DNA of 64,000 nucleotides from Picochlorum sp. 'celeri' (GCA_010909725.1 JAACMV010000003.1:930001-994000); one strand, 5' to 3'; shown: positions 44,501 to 56,769, numbered from the stretch's first letter. The notes: a model not told the origin generated them from the letters alone. Program-made: numbers and translations.

Positions 44501-47500
44501 TCAATATCTATGTTGCAGCAAATAGGATCATGTAGCTTAGCTTTGACTACAGGCAACGCACTCAGTTCTGGATTTGAGATATGCCAAAACAGAAAGATCT
44601 CAGTTTCACTGCTGTGGGGCCTAATGCGTTCAATAAATCTTGAGGCTCCGTCTGCCATTGACTTTGTTCGTGATTGTCCAACAAAAAATACCACGTATTT
44701 CATCAGGAAATCCAAGCATCAGAACGATTCATCCACCGCGTATGGGTTCAAAGAGTCTGCGACTCTTCAGAAGTTTGCCTCTTTATCTGAACTCCAGCAA
44801 AGAAACAATATTGCATTGAACATTCCTGCGTCTTGCATCATCACTGGGGGTACAGGTTCTCTCGGTTCCCTCGTAGCAAATTTACTCGCAAATACGAGCA
44901 TGATTGATGATGTGAGACTAGCAGGTAGAAGTGGAAAGGTGAAAAGCTCCGTATCTCTTTCCATTCTTAACAGTTCAAAATTGGTTGTCCTGCATATGGC
45001 AGATTTCTCTGTTTCAGAAGATTCCAAAATTGCAGAAGAGCAAGACTTGGCAAGACCTTTTGTGCATGTCATTTATGCAGGAGGAGCTTTGCAAGATGGC
45101 TTAATTCAAACACAAAGCCATGAAAAGATAGTGAAGGTATTTTCTTCAAAGATAGTTTCATGGGATAAGCTAAGAAATGCAACATTCGGCAATGGGATCC
45201 TTGCAGAAGTATTATTCTCTTCTGTTGCATCACTGATTGGCTCCGCTGGCCAAGCAAACTACAGTGCTGCGAATAGTCTACTTGACGCAATAGCATCTTC
45301 TGGACAGACGGCTGGCATCTATAGTGTGAGCACACAATGGGGGGCCTGGCTTGGAGCCGGGATGGCTGCCCAAGATAATTCGACAGCAACCAGGGTCAAA
45401 AGGCTTGGGATGAGGATGATCAGACCAGAGGAAGGGCTGTCCTTGATTGAAATGCTTCTCCGAGGCAACAGTTTCCCAAGCAATATTGCTGCGGTGCCAT
45501 TCTTGTGGGATAAATTAGTATCGAGATTGCAGCCCAACGTACCGAGACTGTTTGATAAATATGTTCCAAGGAAGGAAGTGCATGAGCGAGTATCCTCACA
45601 AGTACTCGTTTCCTCATTGCTGCGGAAGAAGAGGAAGTCCAAGGTTGCTTCTTCACGGCCTAAAGCTTCTGTATCACAAGAACAGATGGTAGTTATAGTA
45701 TCCAGTGTTGCTAAATCTATTTTGGGCAGAAAGGTAGAGCCCAACGAGCCGTTGATGTCTGCAGGATTGGACTCTCTGACATCCGTTGAGTTCCGAAATT
45801 CCCTCGAAGCTAGGGTGGGCTTATCCCTTACCCCCACACTAATATTTGATTATCCGACAGTCGAAGCAATCGGTGACTACATAGTGAAATCCCGAGAGGG
45901 AGAGTCAAATGAGAATCCACCCGAGTCCCAATCTGTTGATGTAGACCGAGTAGTTGAAAAGATTATTTCAATTGCTACTTCGATTCTTGGAAGAGAAATA
46001 TTGCCACATGAGTCACTTGTGTCAGCCGGCATGAATTCTCTCACTTCTGTGGAGTTTAAAAATGCTGTCGAATCCCAGCTTGGAGTGCAATTGCCATCTA
46101 CCCTTGTCTTTGATTATCCCAATGCTGAATCTATTGGCAACTTTGTGGTGAGCTTGTCTATGCCTAGAGAAGATGAAAATCTAAAGGTTTCTGAAAATCA
46201 CCACTCCTTGAATTTGGAGTCAAAGATCCAGGAGAGCGTAAAAACTCTCTTGCGCAAGTCACTCAAGCCTAATCAGCTACTGCTGGAAGCTGAATCTCGT
46301 ATCTTTGGAGCCAAAGACATCCACAGAATGATTGAGGAAGAGTTATCCATAAAATTCCCCCCAGAAGTCTCATTCGATTATCCTACAAGTGATGCCATGG
46401 GGGAACTTCTGCGTCAAATATCCAACTACCAGGATGTGCATGGGACACATGCATTGAATAATTTGGTGATAGAGGCCAGCCGCTCAGTAGCTGATGTTTT
46501 GGTTCTTTCAATGGCGGGTCAGACAGAAGTTTTACAGGATTGGATCCAAGGCGATGCATCCATCAGAGTGCCAATTGAGAGGTGGGATGTGAACTCTCAA
46601 CTGCTAGTGGACGGGGAGGGTAACATGCCATCCCAGTTTGGGATATTTATTCCAGATGTCGAGTCATTTGATCAAGAGATATTTGGAATTATGAGATCAG
46701 AATCTGCGAGTATTGACCCGCAACAGAGGTTGCTATTGATGCAAACATTTGCTGGGTTGATTGCAGCAGGAGGGATAGGCATTGTTTATGGGAAAAAAGC
46801 AGGTGCTTTCGTCGGAATAATAGCGACGGACTACGATTCATTAAGTCACAGACATATTACAGATATTAATGCGTTTAGCTTTACATCTGCTTCGCCGAGT
46901 GTCTGCAGTGGAAGGTTGGCATATGTGTTTGCAGCCACAGGGCCAGCTGTGAGTGTAGATACTGCATGCTCAGCATCTCTTGTTACTACACATATGGCTT
47001 GCTCAGCATTCAGGGAGACTCAGATGGAATCTGCTATATCTGCTGGAGTTCTCTTGTGCTTGGTGCCAGATTCCACCTTGATAACCACAAGAGCGCGGAT
47101 GATATCCCCTGAAGGGCGCTCGAAGACCCTTGATGCATCTGCAGATGGCTATGCCAGAGGCGAAGCCGTGCGAATCCTAATTCTGGGCCGAAAAAGGGAC
47201 TCAAAAACTGCTCTCGCTGTAATTATAGGAACTTCTGTGAATACAAATGGAAGAGCTAGCTCTTTGACAGCCCCAAATGGCCCAGCCCAGCAACAGTTAT
47301 TGAGAGAGGCATGGTCCACCAGCTCTGTGAGACCAGAGGATGTCAATGGAATACAATTACATTCCAATGGCACGAGTCTGGGAGATCCTATTGAAATTGG
47401 CGCTATTTCAGCGGTGGCTTTGTCTGGGCCAAAGATGTCTCCATTCATACTTGCAACAGTTAAAGGATACACAGGGCACCAAGAGTCAGCTGCTGGTGCA

Positions 47501-50500
47501 GCTGGCCTTTGTGAGGCAATTCAGGTCGTAACACGCAAAGCAATGGCTCCGGCACTTCATATACGTCATTTAAACCCTCATGTTTATAGTTCAATTAGGA
47601 GCAGTCAAGTCCTTGTATCGAGAAGTGGAAAAATTGGCACACCATCTGGGGTTCTCAGTAATCAGGCTATCCTTGGAGTGAGCTCCTTTGGAGCCCAGGG
47701 GACGAACGCCCACGGTGTCATACAATCAGTGGAAAATATTGTAACAGTTTCTATTGAGGACACCATTCCATGGAATCTGGAGCGAGCTTGGGTAGTTCCT
47801 AGAGTGGCAAAGTTGCTAGATGCTGCTTTGGTTCGAAGCAGGTCAAGGAAGGAAAATGGCTCGGTGTCCTTCGAGAGTCGCCTCAATTCTATCAAGAATC
47901 TGGAGTACTTCAGTGTCCAGATTAATGGAAAGCCATACCTGTTATCATCTAGCTTGCTCACATCTACCATGGCCGCGGTGGAGATGTTGGTGTCTGATTC
48001 TTCGCTGAGAGTCAGTGGTATAGCAGCGGCGACCTTCTGGGCACCCTTCCCTTTACCTCGGACTGGCAAAAGGGCAATGTTGGATGATACTGTCGTTTGT
48101 ATCTTGATTGAACCTTTGAGTGGCTATTTGGAAGCGAATGGGGCATTTGAGAAAGTAATGGCTGCAAGGATTTCAGTGCCAGTTGCAAGTTCAGTTTTTG
48201 CATCTGCACATAGCCAGATACCTTCTTTTTTTGCCTTAGACTTGGGGCATAAACGACACATTAACTCTGTCGCATCGCTTCATGGTCAACATTCAATGGA
48301 GAATCAAGTAGGTTCGCGCAGTATTGAGGCGGTCATAAGCCTCAATGCCATTCATGTGGTATCTCAGCAATCACTGCTGACCTCAGTGAGGACGATTGAG
48401 CAGACCATGTTTGCCTTGGGCTCCCATGACCATATCGAGCATCTATATGTAGAGTCTACGGGAAACAATTCCTGGGCGGAGGTAACTGCCAAAGCAAATG
48501 ACCATGTAGTGATGCTTCAGAATCTTCTGATTGGAAAGTATCTGCCTCCATCATCACTCGGAGCTTTCTCTACTGACAACCTTCGAGGTTCAGAGGCCGA
48601 CGGAGGTGATCTAGAATTTATTTTTGCAGAGAATCCTCTTTTTCGGATGGCTGAGGAGGAAAGGATTACACATATCCAATCAACGGTGGTGAACGTGGTG
48701 AACCAAGTATTTGGGTATGCCATTCATGCCAATGAGTCTTTGGTAATGGCTGGTTTGGATTCTAGAGGACTCATGGAGCTACGAAGAATGCTTTCAGAGT
48801 CCCTGGGATTAGGACTTCCTGTTACGCTACTATATGATTATCAAACAATCGATGATGTCGTAGACTATGTCAATGGGGTGTTCACAAGCTCACTGGACCT
48901 ATCACTGTCCTTGGCTAGTGTGGATGATGAAAAGGGGCAAGAATCCTCCACCAAACAACGCGATGCCCAAGAATCTCAGCAAATGGTATCGAAACTCTTG
49001 AAGACGCTGCGTCCTCCAGCTGCAGCCAGGCCGTTGTTCCTTGCTGCCCCTGTTGTTGGTATTCCGCAAGCTGCTTACTTCACGTTTTCCATGTTTCTTC
49101 AATGGAGTTCCCAGCCAATCTACACGTTGGAAAAAGATGATAGCTTAGATATTAGGACTCTAGCCCGACAAAATGCCAAAGATATCATTCTCATCCAGCC
49201 TGAAGGGCCTTATTTAGTTGGTGGGCATTCTTATGGAGGAGCAGTTGCTGTAGAGATTGCCATGGTACTTGAGAACTGGGGCAAAGAGGTTGGTCTCGTG
49301 CTGGTTATGGACACTCCGTTGAAAGAACAATTCATAGGAAAAGACTCTGACGCAACTGAAGCTTCTGATGAAGATTGTCTGGAGTTTATGGAGTTTTACA
49401 TCTGTGCTATTGGAAAGGATCTTCTGGGCATGGATTCTTTCATATCTCATCCAAAGGAGTCTGATGAGTGGAATACACTAACAATGGACGAAAAATATGA
49501 GGTTTTTGCACCTCTTTGGTATCTCTTGAGAGATTATAGCATGAGCATAGATGAGGTAAAAGAGCAAGTCCGGCAGGCTGCTTTGGTTGCAAAGCAAGGA
49601 TCTCATGTTTCAGACCTGAGAAATCATGAGTTCACAAACCACCATCTGATGTCTCCTGTAGTATACTTCAGAGCATTCGATGCGGGTGTCTGTCCCTTTT
49701 GGACCGAGGGAAAGGGACCTCACGTTCCATATCCTCATGGAGCAGTTTGGTATGAGAAATGTTTGGATCTCAGTGTCATCGATATACCTGGAGATCATTT
49801 CAACATGTTGAGGCAAGATTCGACAGACAAAAATGTTATATGCTCTGCTCTAAAGACTCTTCTGAGACCGTTCGGATGGTCTGAAACTGTAACCAGCGAA
49901 GAGGAGCCTGCCGACCACACATTCGCAGTCAAGTCCAGAAGCACTGGTTCAAATCAGATGATGGTTGATCCTGGGCTCCAATACGTACCAACAGGTGATG
50001 GAAGCGAACCATTGACTTCCTCCAAAAAGTCTGTCTTTGCCGTGAATAAATCTGCAGAGGCATTGCAAAAGCACGTTGCATTTTATAATGTGGAAGCAAT
50101 CCTACTTCTATGCTGTGATGCAAATGGAACACTAGGAGGCTTGGAAAACATAATATGCGAGGTTGGTACTCCGACATTCTGTGTCCGCTTTCCACAAGAC
50201 AGCATTCTATGGGAAGCGCCAGATCTAAAGGAATTGGCGATGATTGCCACGAAAGCTCTACAAATGACAATACCAATGCATTGCTCCATTATTGTTGGTG
50301 GTGTTGGCTTTGGTGGACTGCTAGCCCATGAACTTGCGCTGCATCTGGAGGGACTGAAGAGCAATGTCAGAGCTTTGGCTCTCTTTGAAGGCTGCTATGT
50401 GATCAAAGACAGCAGTCGGGTATTCCAAATGCTCCCTGCACAGGCTGCAATGGACACATGTCAAGTTGCCTTGGCATTGTATCCATTGATAATAAATGCA

Positions 50501-50959
50501 ATGGGCCCCGAACGTGGAGCGCTGGATGATTTTGTGCAACATGTTGCCCAAAAGCGTTCATTTGATGAGCAACTGGATTACGTGGCTTCATTTAAGCCAG
50601 AGAGTCTCTCAGTCTACGAATGGGATCTTCAGGTTCATGCAGCCTTGTCTAGGTTGGTGTATTACAGGTCAGTATCAGAGAGCTATTCCCCTGTCGACTA
50701 TTTCCATGGGAGATCCATTGTGTTCTCCACTCTTCACAGAGCTCGGGCGACAAATAATAGAATGTCCACTGGAGGACATATCATCAACTGTCCACATAAT
50801 GCCTGGGAGCGAATTTGGTCCCCTGCACAGAGAATCCAGCTCGACTGTTTGAATCTGAAACACAAAGAGGCAGCGGCAATATTGGAGCAGACTATTCTCG
50901 AGGAATCTCGAGACGAAGCCCTGGATAAATTAGAGACAAGTGGAGCAAATGGTGGGTAG
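29848..50959 (+). CDS. Giant modular type I polyketide synthase without acyltransferase domains, four exons
   Basis: Exons are 29848-32268, 32334-33282, 33355-37002 and 37071-50959. The introns (65, 72 and 68 bases) have GT-AG ends and restore the frame each time, giving about 6,968 residues. Without splicing the frame breaks or stops inside ACP/KS sequences. Domain order: acyl-AMP ligase, ACP1, ACP2; KS1-DH-ER-KR-ACP3; KS2-DH-ER-KR-ACP4-ACP5; KS3-DH-KR-ACP6-ACP7-dead ACP8; KS4-dead DH-ACP9-TE-dead TE. All four KS keep Cys-His-His. No AT follows any KS, so malonyl units must come from a separate enzyme. No methyltransferase or signal peptide is seen; the enzyme is probably cytosolic. AT-less algal PKSs are known; the product here is not. 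It is flanked by 549-bp direct repeats. Confidence 0.95.
32700..37363 (+). other. PKS module 1: KS-DH-ER-KR-ACP, fully reducing
   Basis: KS1 has VDTACSSSL (Cys1065), MHGTGTPLGDP (His1199) and GHAEPAAG (His1240). The intron 33283-33354 splits the DASAD-GYVRAE motif and removes an in-frame TAG. DH1 follows at once: HVVLGRTLLP (His1383) and DACLH (Asp1523), both intact. ER1 has HASAGGVGLAG for NADPH. KR1 has SGGVGGLG and the Ser/Tyr pair FSSVAS and GNYAAAN. The intron 37003-37070 precedes ACP3 (AGLDSLGSVE, Ser2397). There is no AT between KS and DH. Confidence 0.9.
37541..42232 (+). other. PKS module 2: KS-DH-ER-KR-ACP-ACP
   Basis: KS2 keeps MDTACSSSL (Cys2637), THGTGTGLGDP and GHSEPASG. DH2 reads HKVLDQILFP: the usual Gly of HxxxGxxxxP is Asp; the second-half DSSFH is present. 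ER2 has HGAAGGVGLAA and is encoded by a strikingly GC-rich block. KR2 has TGGLGTLG, FSSVAS and QANYSVAN. Two ACPs in tandem (Ser3937 and Ser4020) both have GLDSL and FDYP. No AT. Confidence 0.9.
39985..41060 (+). other. GC-rich island coding ER2 and the start of KR2
   Basis: Hand count gives 38 of 60 G+C at 40501-40560 against 27 of 60 at 35881-35940 in the matching ER1 domain. The edges are roughly 39985 and 41060. Codon third positions become C/G-rich over just this domain. Confidence 0.7.
42356..46423 (+). other. PKS module 3: KS-DH-KR-ACP-ACP-dead ACP
   Basis: KS3 has VETACSSSL (Cys4246; Glu for the usual Asp), MHGTGTPLGDP and GHSEAGAG. DH3 reads HKVMNRILVP (Asn for Gly) with DCCLQ later. 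There is no ER. KR3 has TGGTGSLG, FSSVAS and QANYSAAN. ACP6 (GLDSL, Ser5241) and ACP7 (GMNSL, Ser5329) look functional. A third carrier fold ends in FDYPT, but the Ser position is Ile (ESRIFGAKD, about residue 5416), so it cannot carry phosphopantetheine. Confidence 0.87.
46541..50923 (+). other. PKS module 4 and release: KS-dead DH-ACP-TE-dead TE
   Basis: KS4 has VDTACSASL (Cys5639), then LHSNGTSLGDP (Ser-Asn replace Gly-Thr) and GHQESAAG; the catalytic residues remain. A DH-sized region follows in which HxxxGxxxxP is lost. There is no KR. ACP9 has GLDSR (Ser6237). The TE has GGHSYGG (Ser6393), VMDTP and GDHFNM as a likely triad. A second TE-like fold (about residues 6670-6955) reads GGVGFGG, with Gly replacing the nucleophile. 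Confidence 0.85.
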
Positions 50960-50985
50960 TGATGAGGGCATTGCTCTAAGAGGAT

Positions 50986-51613
<628 letters not shown>

Positions 51614-54446
51614 AAGTAAGAGGGTGCTGATGGCGGTGGTGAATCCCATTGCCGGCCATATGATGACCAATATGGTGTATAAATAACTCATCATTATCTT
51701 CATAGCTCGCAATAGATAGGCGTCTGCTGTTTTTGGTTCCCATGTCATTTTGATCCAGAACACTGGGATGCTGACAAAGTCTGATGTGTATCCCGTGTTG
51801 ATGGACGAGCCATTTGCTACCCATAGATCAGGATACATGATGGAAGTTCTCGAGATGCGATGGTTTAGCTGGTATGTCTTGTGTCCACCGACTGATATTC
51901 CAGTGAGTGGTTCCACAGCCAGCCCATATGAGTGTTCCTCTTCCGTTGCATTCCATGCACTGACGTTACCTGTCGTTGACGTGATGAATTCCGAAGCTCT
52001 CCAGAATCTAGGTAAAGAGTAAAATGAGGGGCATGCAAATGTGTTGGATACATCCCAGACTGCCTCATGCAGATCAGGCACCATGCACCTGTCACGGGTG
52101 ATGTCATAGGTTCCAAATCCAACGGAGAAGTTTTGTCCCAATAGGCTATGTTGTAGGTACTCCGAGAAGTAAGAATTGTTATTCAAAAACGTGTTGAAGT
52201 CCTCCGATGATATATTCCCCATGACAGATTGATAGGCAAAGGGATCAAAGCCAGTCTCATCTGACCATTCATTGTACGCTGTCCAGTTGCAGGGAGCAAT
52301 GGAACCATTTGATAGGCTGAAATACAGCGATTTGACCCCCTTCACAATGACATCTTTTCCAGAATATTCTGTGAGAATTGGACGAGACAGAGCAGAGTCG
52401 AATGTGAGGAATGGAGAGCTCTTCCATATACTGTCTCCAAAGGCAACACCCTCATTCTGCCCAGTCATATTGATGATTCCCCATGCTTCAGGACGAAATG
52501 ACAGCCCACGATACTCTTTTATGCGCTGTGCATAAGATGATTTTCCTGTTTGTATCTTTTTCTGCTGGATGAGCGGGAGATACCGACCAATATCAGATTG
52601 GTTCCATGATAGCATGTTATACGTCATATTGGTTCCAGAAACTGCAACGGGGAGGATAAATAGCATCTCATCAAATAAAAATCCTTAAGGAGCCAACGCA
52701 TGTACATACCGTTTCCAAGGTATTCCACAGGATACAAGGCAGACGAATACGTGAGCGATAGTGCTGGAGTGTATTCCCAAGGCCTCATCTGGTATCCAGC
52801 CCCAGAGGCCTGTGCTGCCACCAGTAAAACAGGATCCTCATACCCTGCATCAATATAAACACATATCAGAGTGCCTCAGAATACATTTATTGTAAATATT
52901 AAGGCCTGCGGGCAGGCAGGACGCACCATAAAGCCATTCATGCAGACTCTTGTGAATCACAAGTCCACCCTCACCCAACTGCAAAAGATTACCAAAAAGC
53001 TGTCTACCACCTTGCGCCATGATGTTGAGAGTATATCCTTTTAGCAGAGCCCAAGTTACTGCATCAATGGATGCCATTGCAGGTAACTGAGGCGAGGATA
53101 AAAGTGTCAGATACTGCAGCACATCTGCTTGAGAATTCGACAAGAATGCATACAAAAACTGCGATGCTATTGGATCCTGATATGTCGCATTTGAAGCCCC
53201 TATAGAAAGCTCGAAAAACGCGTGTGAAGCCTCAAGACTCAACTGAACACCAAACGACTGAATTTGACTGGGCTGAATGTTCTGATTGTACGCCTGAGCA
53301 AACCATTCAATGATGAAATGACAAAACTCTGGATGATACAGTAGAGGCACTGGAGAGGGAATATCTTTGACAAATGGCGAGCTAAGATTCAACGGTCCCT
53401 GAAGCGCGTCGACAGGGGTACACGCTGCCCACTGGGACAGCGTCTGATTGACCACATTTCCAGACCCATACAATGCAGTAATATAGGCCGACATGGTATC
53501 AAATCCAATTTTGAGCGTCGATGGGAGAAGTTGAAACATTGTCAACGTTTCACTATCAACAGCTGCGCCCTCATTCGACGCGATATATTGCAGATACGCT
53601 CTGTTCACACTCACCAAGGTGTCATTCAGCACGCATGATGGGCAACTCTTCTCGGCATCGAATTCTGCCCATTGATGATACGTATACTCAACTGCATCCC
53701 AAGACTCGCTATATGAAAGATTGTACCTCACTTCACGAGATTTGAACGCATACGGTCCAATCTCTGTGTACTCTGGTGGCTCTGCCCCTTGCAGCCATGC
53801 ATCCGCATTTGTCATATTCCAGAAGTAATACTCCACCACCACGTCATCTGGACACGTTTGATTCAAGACCCTATGATCATAACATTTCTTATCAGGAGAA
53901 ATAATATTCCCATCATCCAGCAGCAACGTGACCATGGGATGCACCAAAAAGACCTCTGCAAGCGGCCCACCAACAAACATCAAGGTCCCAACCACAAAGA
54001 AGAAGATTAAAAAGAATCGTTTCAGACTGCTCCGATCTTGTGGATAAAAATACGTGCTACAAGATACAAGATAGTATCATCAAGTGTACATGTCGTGGGC
54101 AAAGAATGGCAAGAAGACGAAAAAACAACACTCACCATAGAATGGGTGGTAACCGTGCCATTCCAGACGACATGCCATCCTCTTCTGCAGCGTTCCCTCG
54201 CATATCGTCAACCATACTGACGACGAAATACCACAAAGAAATATCAAAACAAGTTATATATACTTGTACGCAGAGGCACAGCCGAACCCATCTGAATCCC
54301 AGTACAATTCCAACAAGGCACCCTCCTCTAGGCAAACCTAGAAATCATAATTTGGACGACTGGAGCAGTCGTCATATGAAAGGTCGAGGAAATCTGTTTC
54401 ATTCACTCTGTTACCGTAGCAGTGTAGTACACTGGCTCAAACAAAA

Positions 54447-54512
54447 CTACTGGCATGCTGCAATTCCACTTTAATCACAATCTACTACTGGCCTGCTGCA
54501 ATTCCACTTTAA
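54447..54512. repeat. Short tandem duplication at the end of the CoA-binding gene
   Basis: Two 28-base copies (54447-54474 and 54485-54512, one mismatch, period 38). The second holds the last codons of the reverse gene; the first lies beyond its stop. Confidence 0.75.
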
Positions 54513-55023
54513 GACACCTATCCACAACAACATCTATCCCATGAGACATCAACTCAGATTCAAACTCCTCATGTCGAATACCCACTTGCAACCACACGCA
54601 CGAAGGCCGCAAGGCCAAAATCTCCTCCATGTGACCTGGCAAAGCACTGGGAGGCCTAAACACATCCAAAATATCCACATCACAGCGATTATCCTTCAGA
54701 CTCCGTACCACAGGCTGACCCAAAATCTCTTTCACATCAGGATAATACGTCGGGACGGGAATAATTCGCACACCCTGAGACATCAAGAACTGTGACACAA
54801 AAAAAGCAGGCTGATCAGACTTTGACTCTGGCTTGATGCCCAATACAGCAACCACCCGCGCTGATCGAGCAATCTATGCATTAAAAAAAGTACCAATATC
54901 ATCCACAATATACTACTATAGTGCATCGACATGTCCAATGTAAAAACAACATTTCAAACAACAACTTGTAGCACCCACCCTTTGAACGTCAGCTACAGCT
55001 GTGATGCATCTACCTGCTCTCAT
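54475..55023 (-). CDS. CoA-binding domain protein (YccU-like), two exons
   Basis: Exon 1 is 54979-55023, the intron 54874-54978 (GTGGGT...GCATAG, 105 bases, phase 0) and exon 2 54475-54873, giving 147 residues. The Rossmann-like CoA_binding_2 fold is evident: ARSARVVAVLGIKPESKSDQPAFFVSQFL, then GVRIIPVPTYY, DILDVFRPPSALPGHMEEIL and VWLQVGIRHEEF, ending with GIDVVVDRCLKVE. The cellular role of this family is not settled. Upstream, GTATGT at about 55100 and ATTACAG at about 55049 could bound a 5' UTR intron, removing an earlier in-frame ATG at 55098. It is divergent from the TPR-like gene. Confidence 0.87.
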
Positions 55024-55267
55024 GATGACGACTCCCTCTGCTTCAATGCTGTAATATAGGAAATAAAAAGTACCACCAGCCCATGAGTTGTTGTACATAC
55101 AAAAGAAGAGACGAATCTCTCCGTAAATAAACCTTTTTTAAAACCCGGGCGTTTGCCACCTTGTCTTTTTACAGCATGAATCTGACCGATGCTTTATTCA
55201 AAAGATTCAAATGAATTATTACGTACTTTTCATGAAAATATATATATATTCAAAATAGAGTAGAAAT

Positions 55268-56769
55268 ATGTGGCGTCGAGTGTGTTTGAGTTCCACAGCA
55301 GCGAGTACGAGTGTTGTCGATGACATTGTCACTTTTGCACGCCAGGCTTCAAAGGTACTGTTGATTGTACTTTATATACTTTTTATGTTGAAATGTGATT
55401 GGATGGTATTGGGTTTGAGGGTGTTGGATGTGTTTTTGTCCTCTCCATTGGAATGCCAGGGACATTATGGTTCAATATTCTGTGTAGGGAGAATATGATC
55501 AAGTGCTGGATGTATTAAAAACTGGCATTCGGTCAAAACCGGGATCTATTGGGACGAGTCGATTATATCTGGTGGAGGCGGAGTTGAGGGCGAACAGAGG
55601 AGAGTGGGTATGTCTTTTATGTGTATGAGTTTGGGTGGGTACATGGAGCCCAGTGGTATCATTGCTGCAAACACACAAATCTGTTGTTTGTGCAGGATAA
55701 TGTTGTTGAATTATGTCGACAGTCGGCGAGTGTGGCGTCGGATATGAGTCCAGGGTCGCAGGAGGAATCTAGGAATAGAGCAGAGGTTGAGTTGGCAGCG
55801 TGTAGGCTTGGGACAAGGGCTCTGCTGATTGGACATAAGGATGCGGAGGCGTTTCAGACGGCGCAGCAGTGCTTGGATATAGCTCGAAAGTCGTTCTCTG
55901 CTGTTGGGTCGGAGGATAAACGATGGCAGGCGATGGTGTTGTCGACCAGTGTTGCTGGGTTGGTGCAGCATGCATCGTGTGAGTTTGACAGCGCAGGGGA
56001 CAGTTTTGAAAACGTCATGTCACTATTAGAGAGCGATAATGGAGCTCGAACGGCGCTTGATCATCTCATTCCGGAAGCTCTGAAGCAAGCAGCGGCGTTT
56101 TTTGCTGCTCAGGGGAAGAAGGAGCGGGCTGTGAATCTAGGTATGAGGAGTATTGCTGCTGCAGAGGAGAGGCTGGCATCGAATACTCTGGACCCGTTGC
56201 TGTCTCCTCGAGTGGCTGAGGAAGTTGTGGGGGATGCGAAAGTACTCATGGCACAGTCGTGTATGTATAGAAAGGCGTGGGATGATGCAGAGGAAAAACT
56301 GAATGATTCTTTGAGTGTGGTTGAATCTGTTGCTGAGGGATCAGGGAATGATCAACATCCATACCTGGCCATGGTGCTGTTGTTGTTGGCAGAAGTGTAC
56401 TGTAGAACTGGTAGAGCGACGCTAGCTGAGGGTTTATTCCGAGAAATTATGAAAATATTGAGCGTGTCTACGGCAGGGGAGGGAAGCAAGGGAACCACTG
56501 CTGTCCATCCATCCATCAACTCGCTTGCATCATGGAGGTACTCGCAGCTTCTTTCGGTGCTTCCGAAGAGAGAAACAGAGGCACGCGCGTGGAAAGAGTT
56601 AGCAACTGATATCTATGAAGAGGCCCCATTGAAGAGATTGACAGAGCCAGGTGACATGTTTGGATCTCTTGACAGGCTCTCTGGAAAAGGAAGTGGAGGT
56701 CAGGGTGTCGTTTTGGATCTTATGACTCGTCGCGCGTTGCCATGTACTGGCGATTCAAAATTTGCATAA
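55268..56769 (+). CDS. TPR-like helical repeat protein, probably mitochondrial, three exons
   Basis: Exon 1 is 55268-55354, exon 2 55488-55607 and exon 3 55696-56769; introns are 133 and 88 bases, all phase 0, and the product has 426 residues. The start MWRRVCLSSTAAS fits a mitochondrial presequence. The body is a run of amphipathic helix pairs like tetratricopeptide repeats: YDQVLDVLKTGI, AFQTAQQCLDIARKSF, AVNLGMRSIAAAEERL, WDDAEEKLNDSLSVVE and LAEVYCRTGRATLAEGLFREI. These suit a protein-interaction scaffold. Plants have similar uncharacterised TPR-like proteins. No catalytic motif is seen. It converges on the methylesterase gene, stop to stop 86 bases. Confidence 0.75.
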
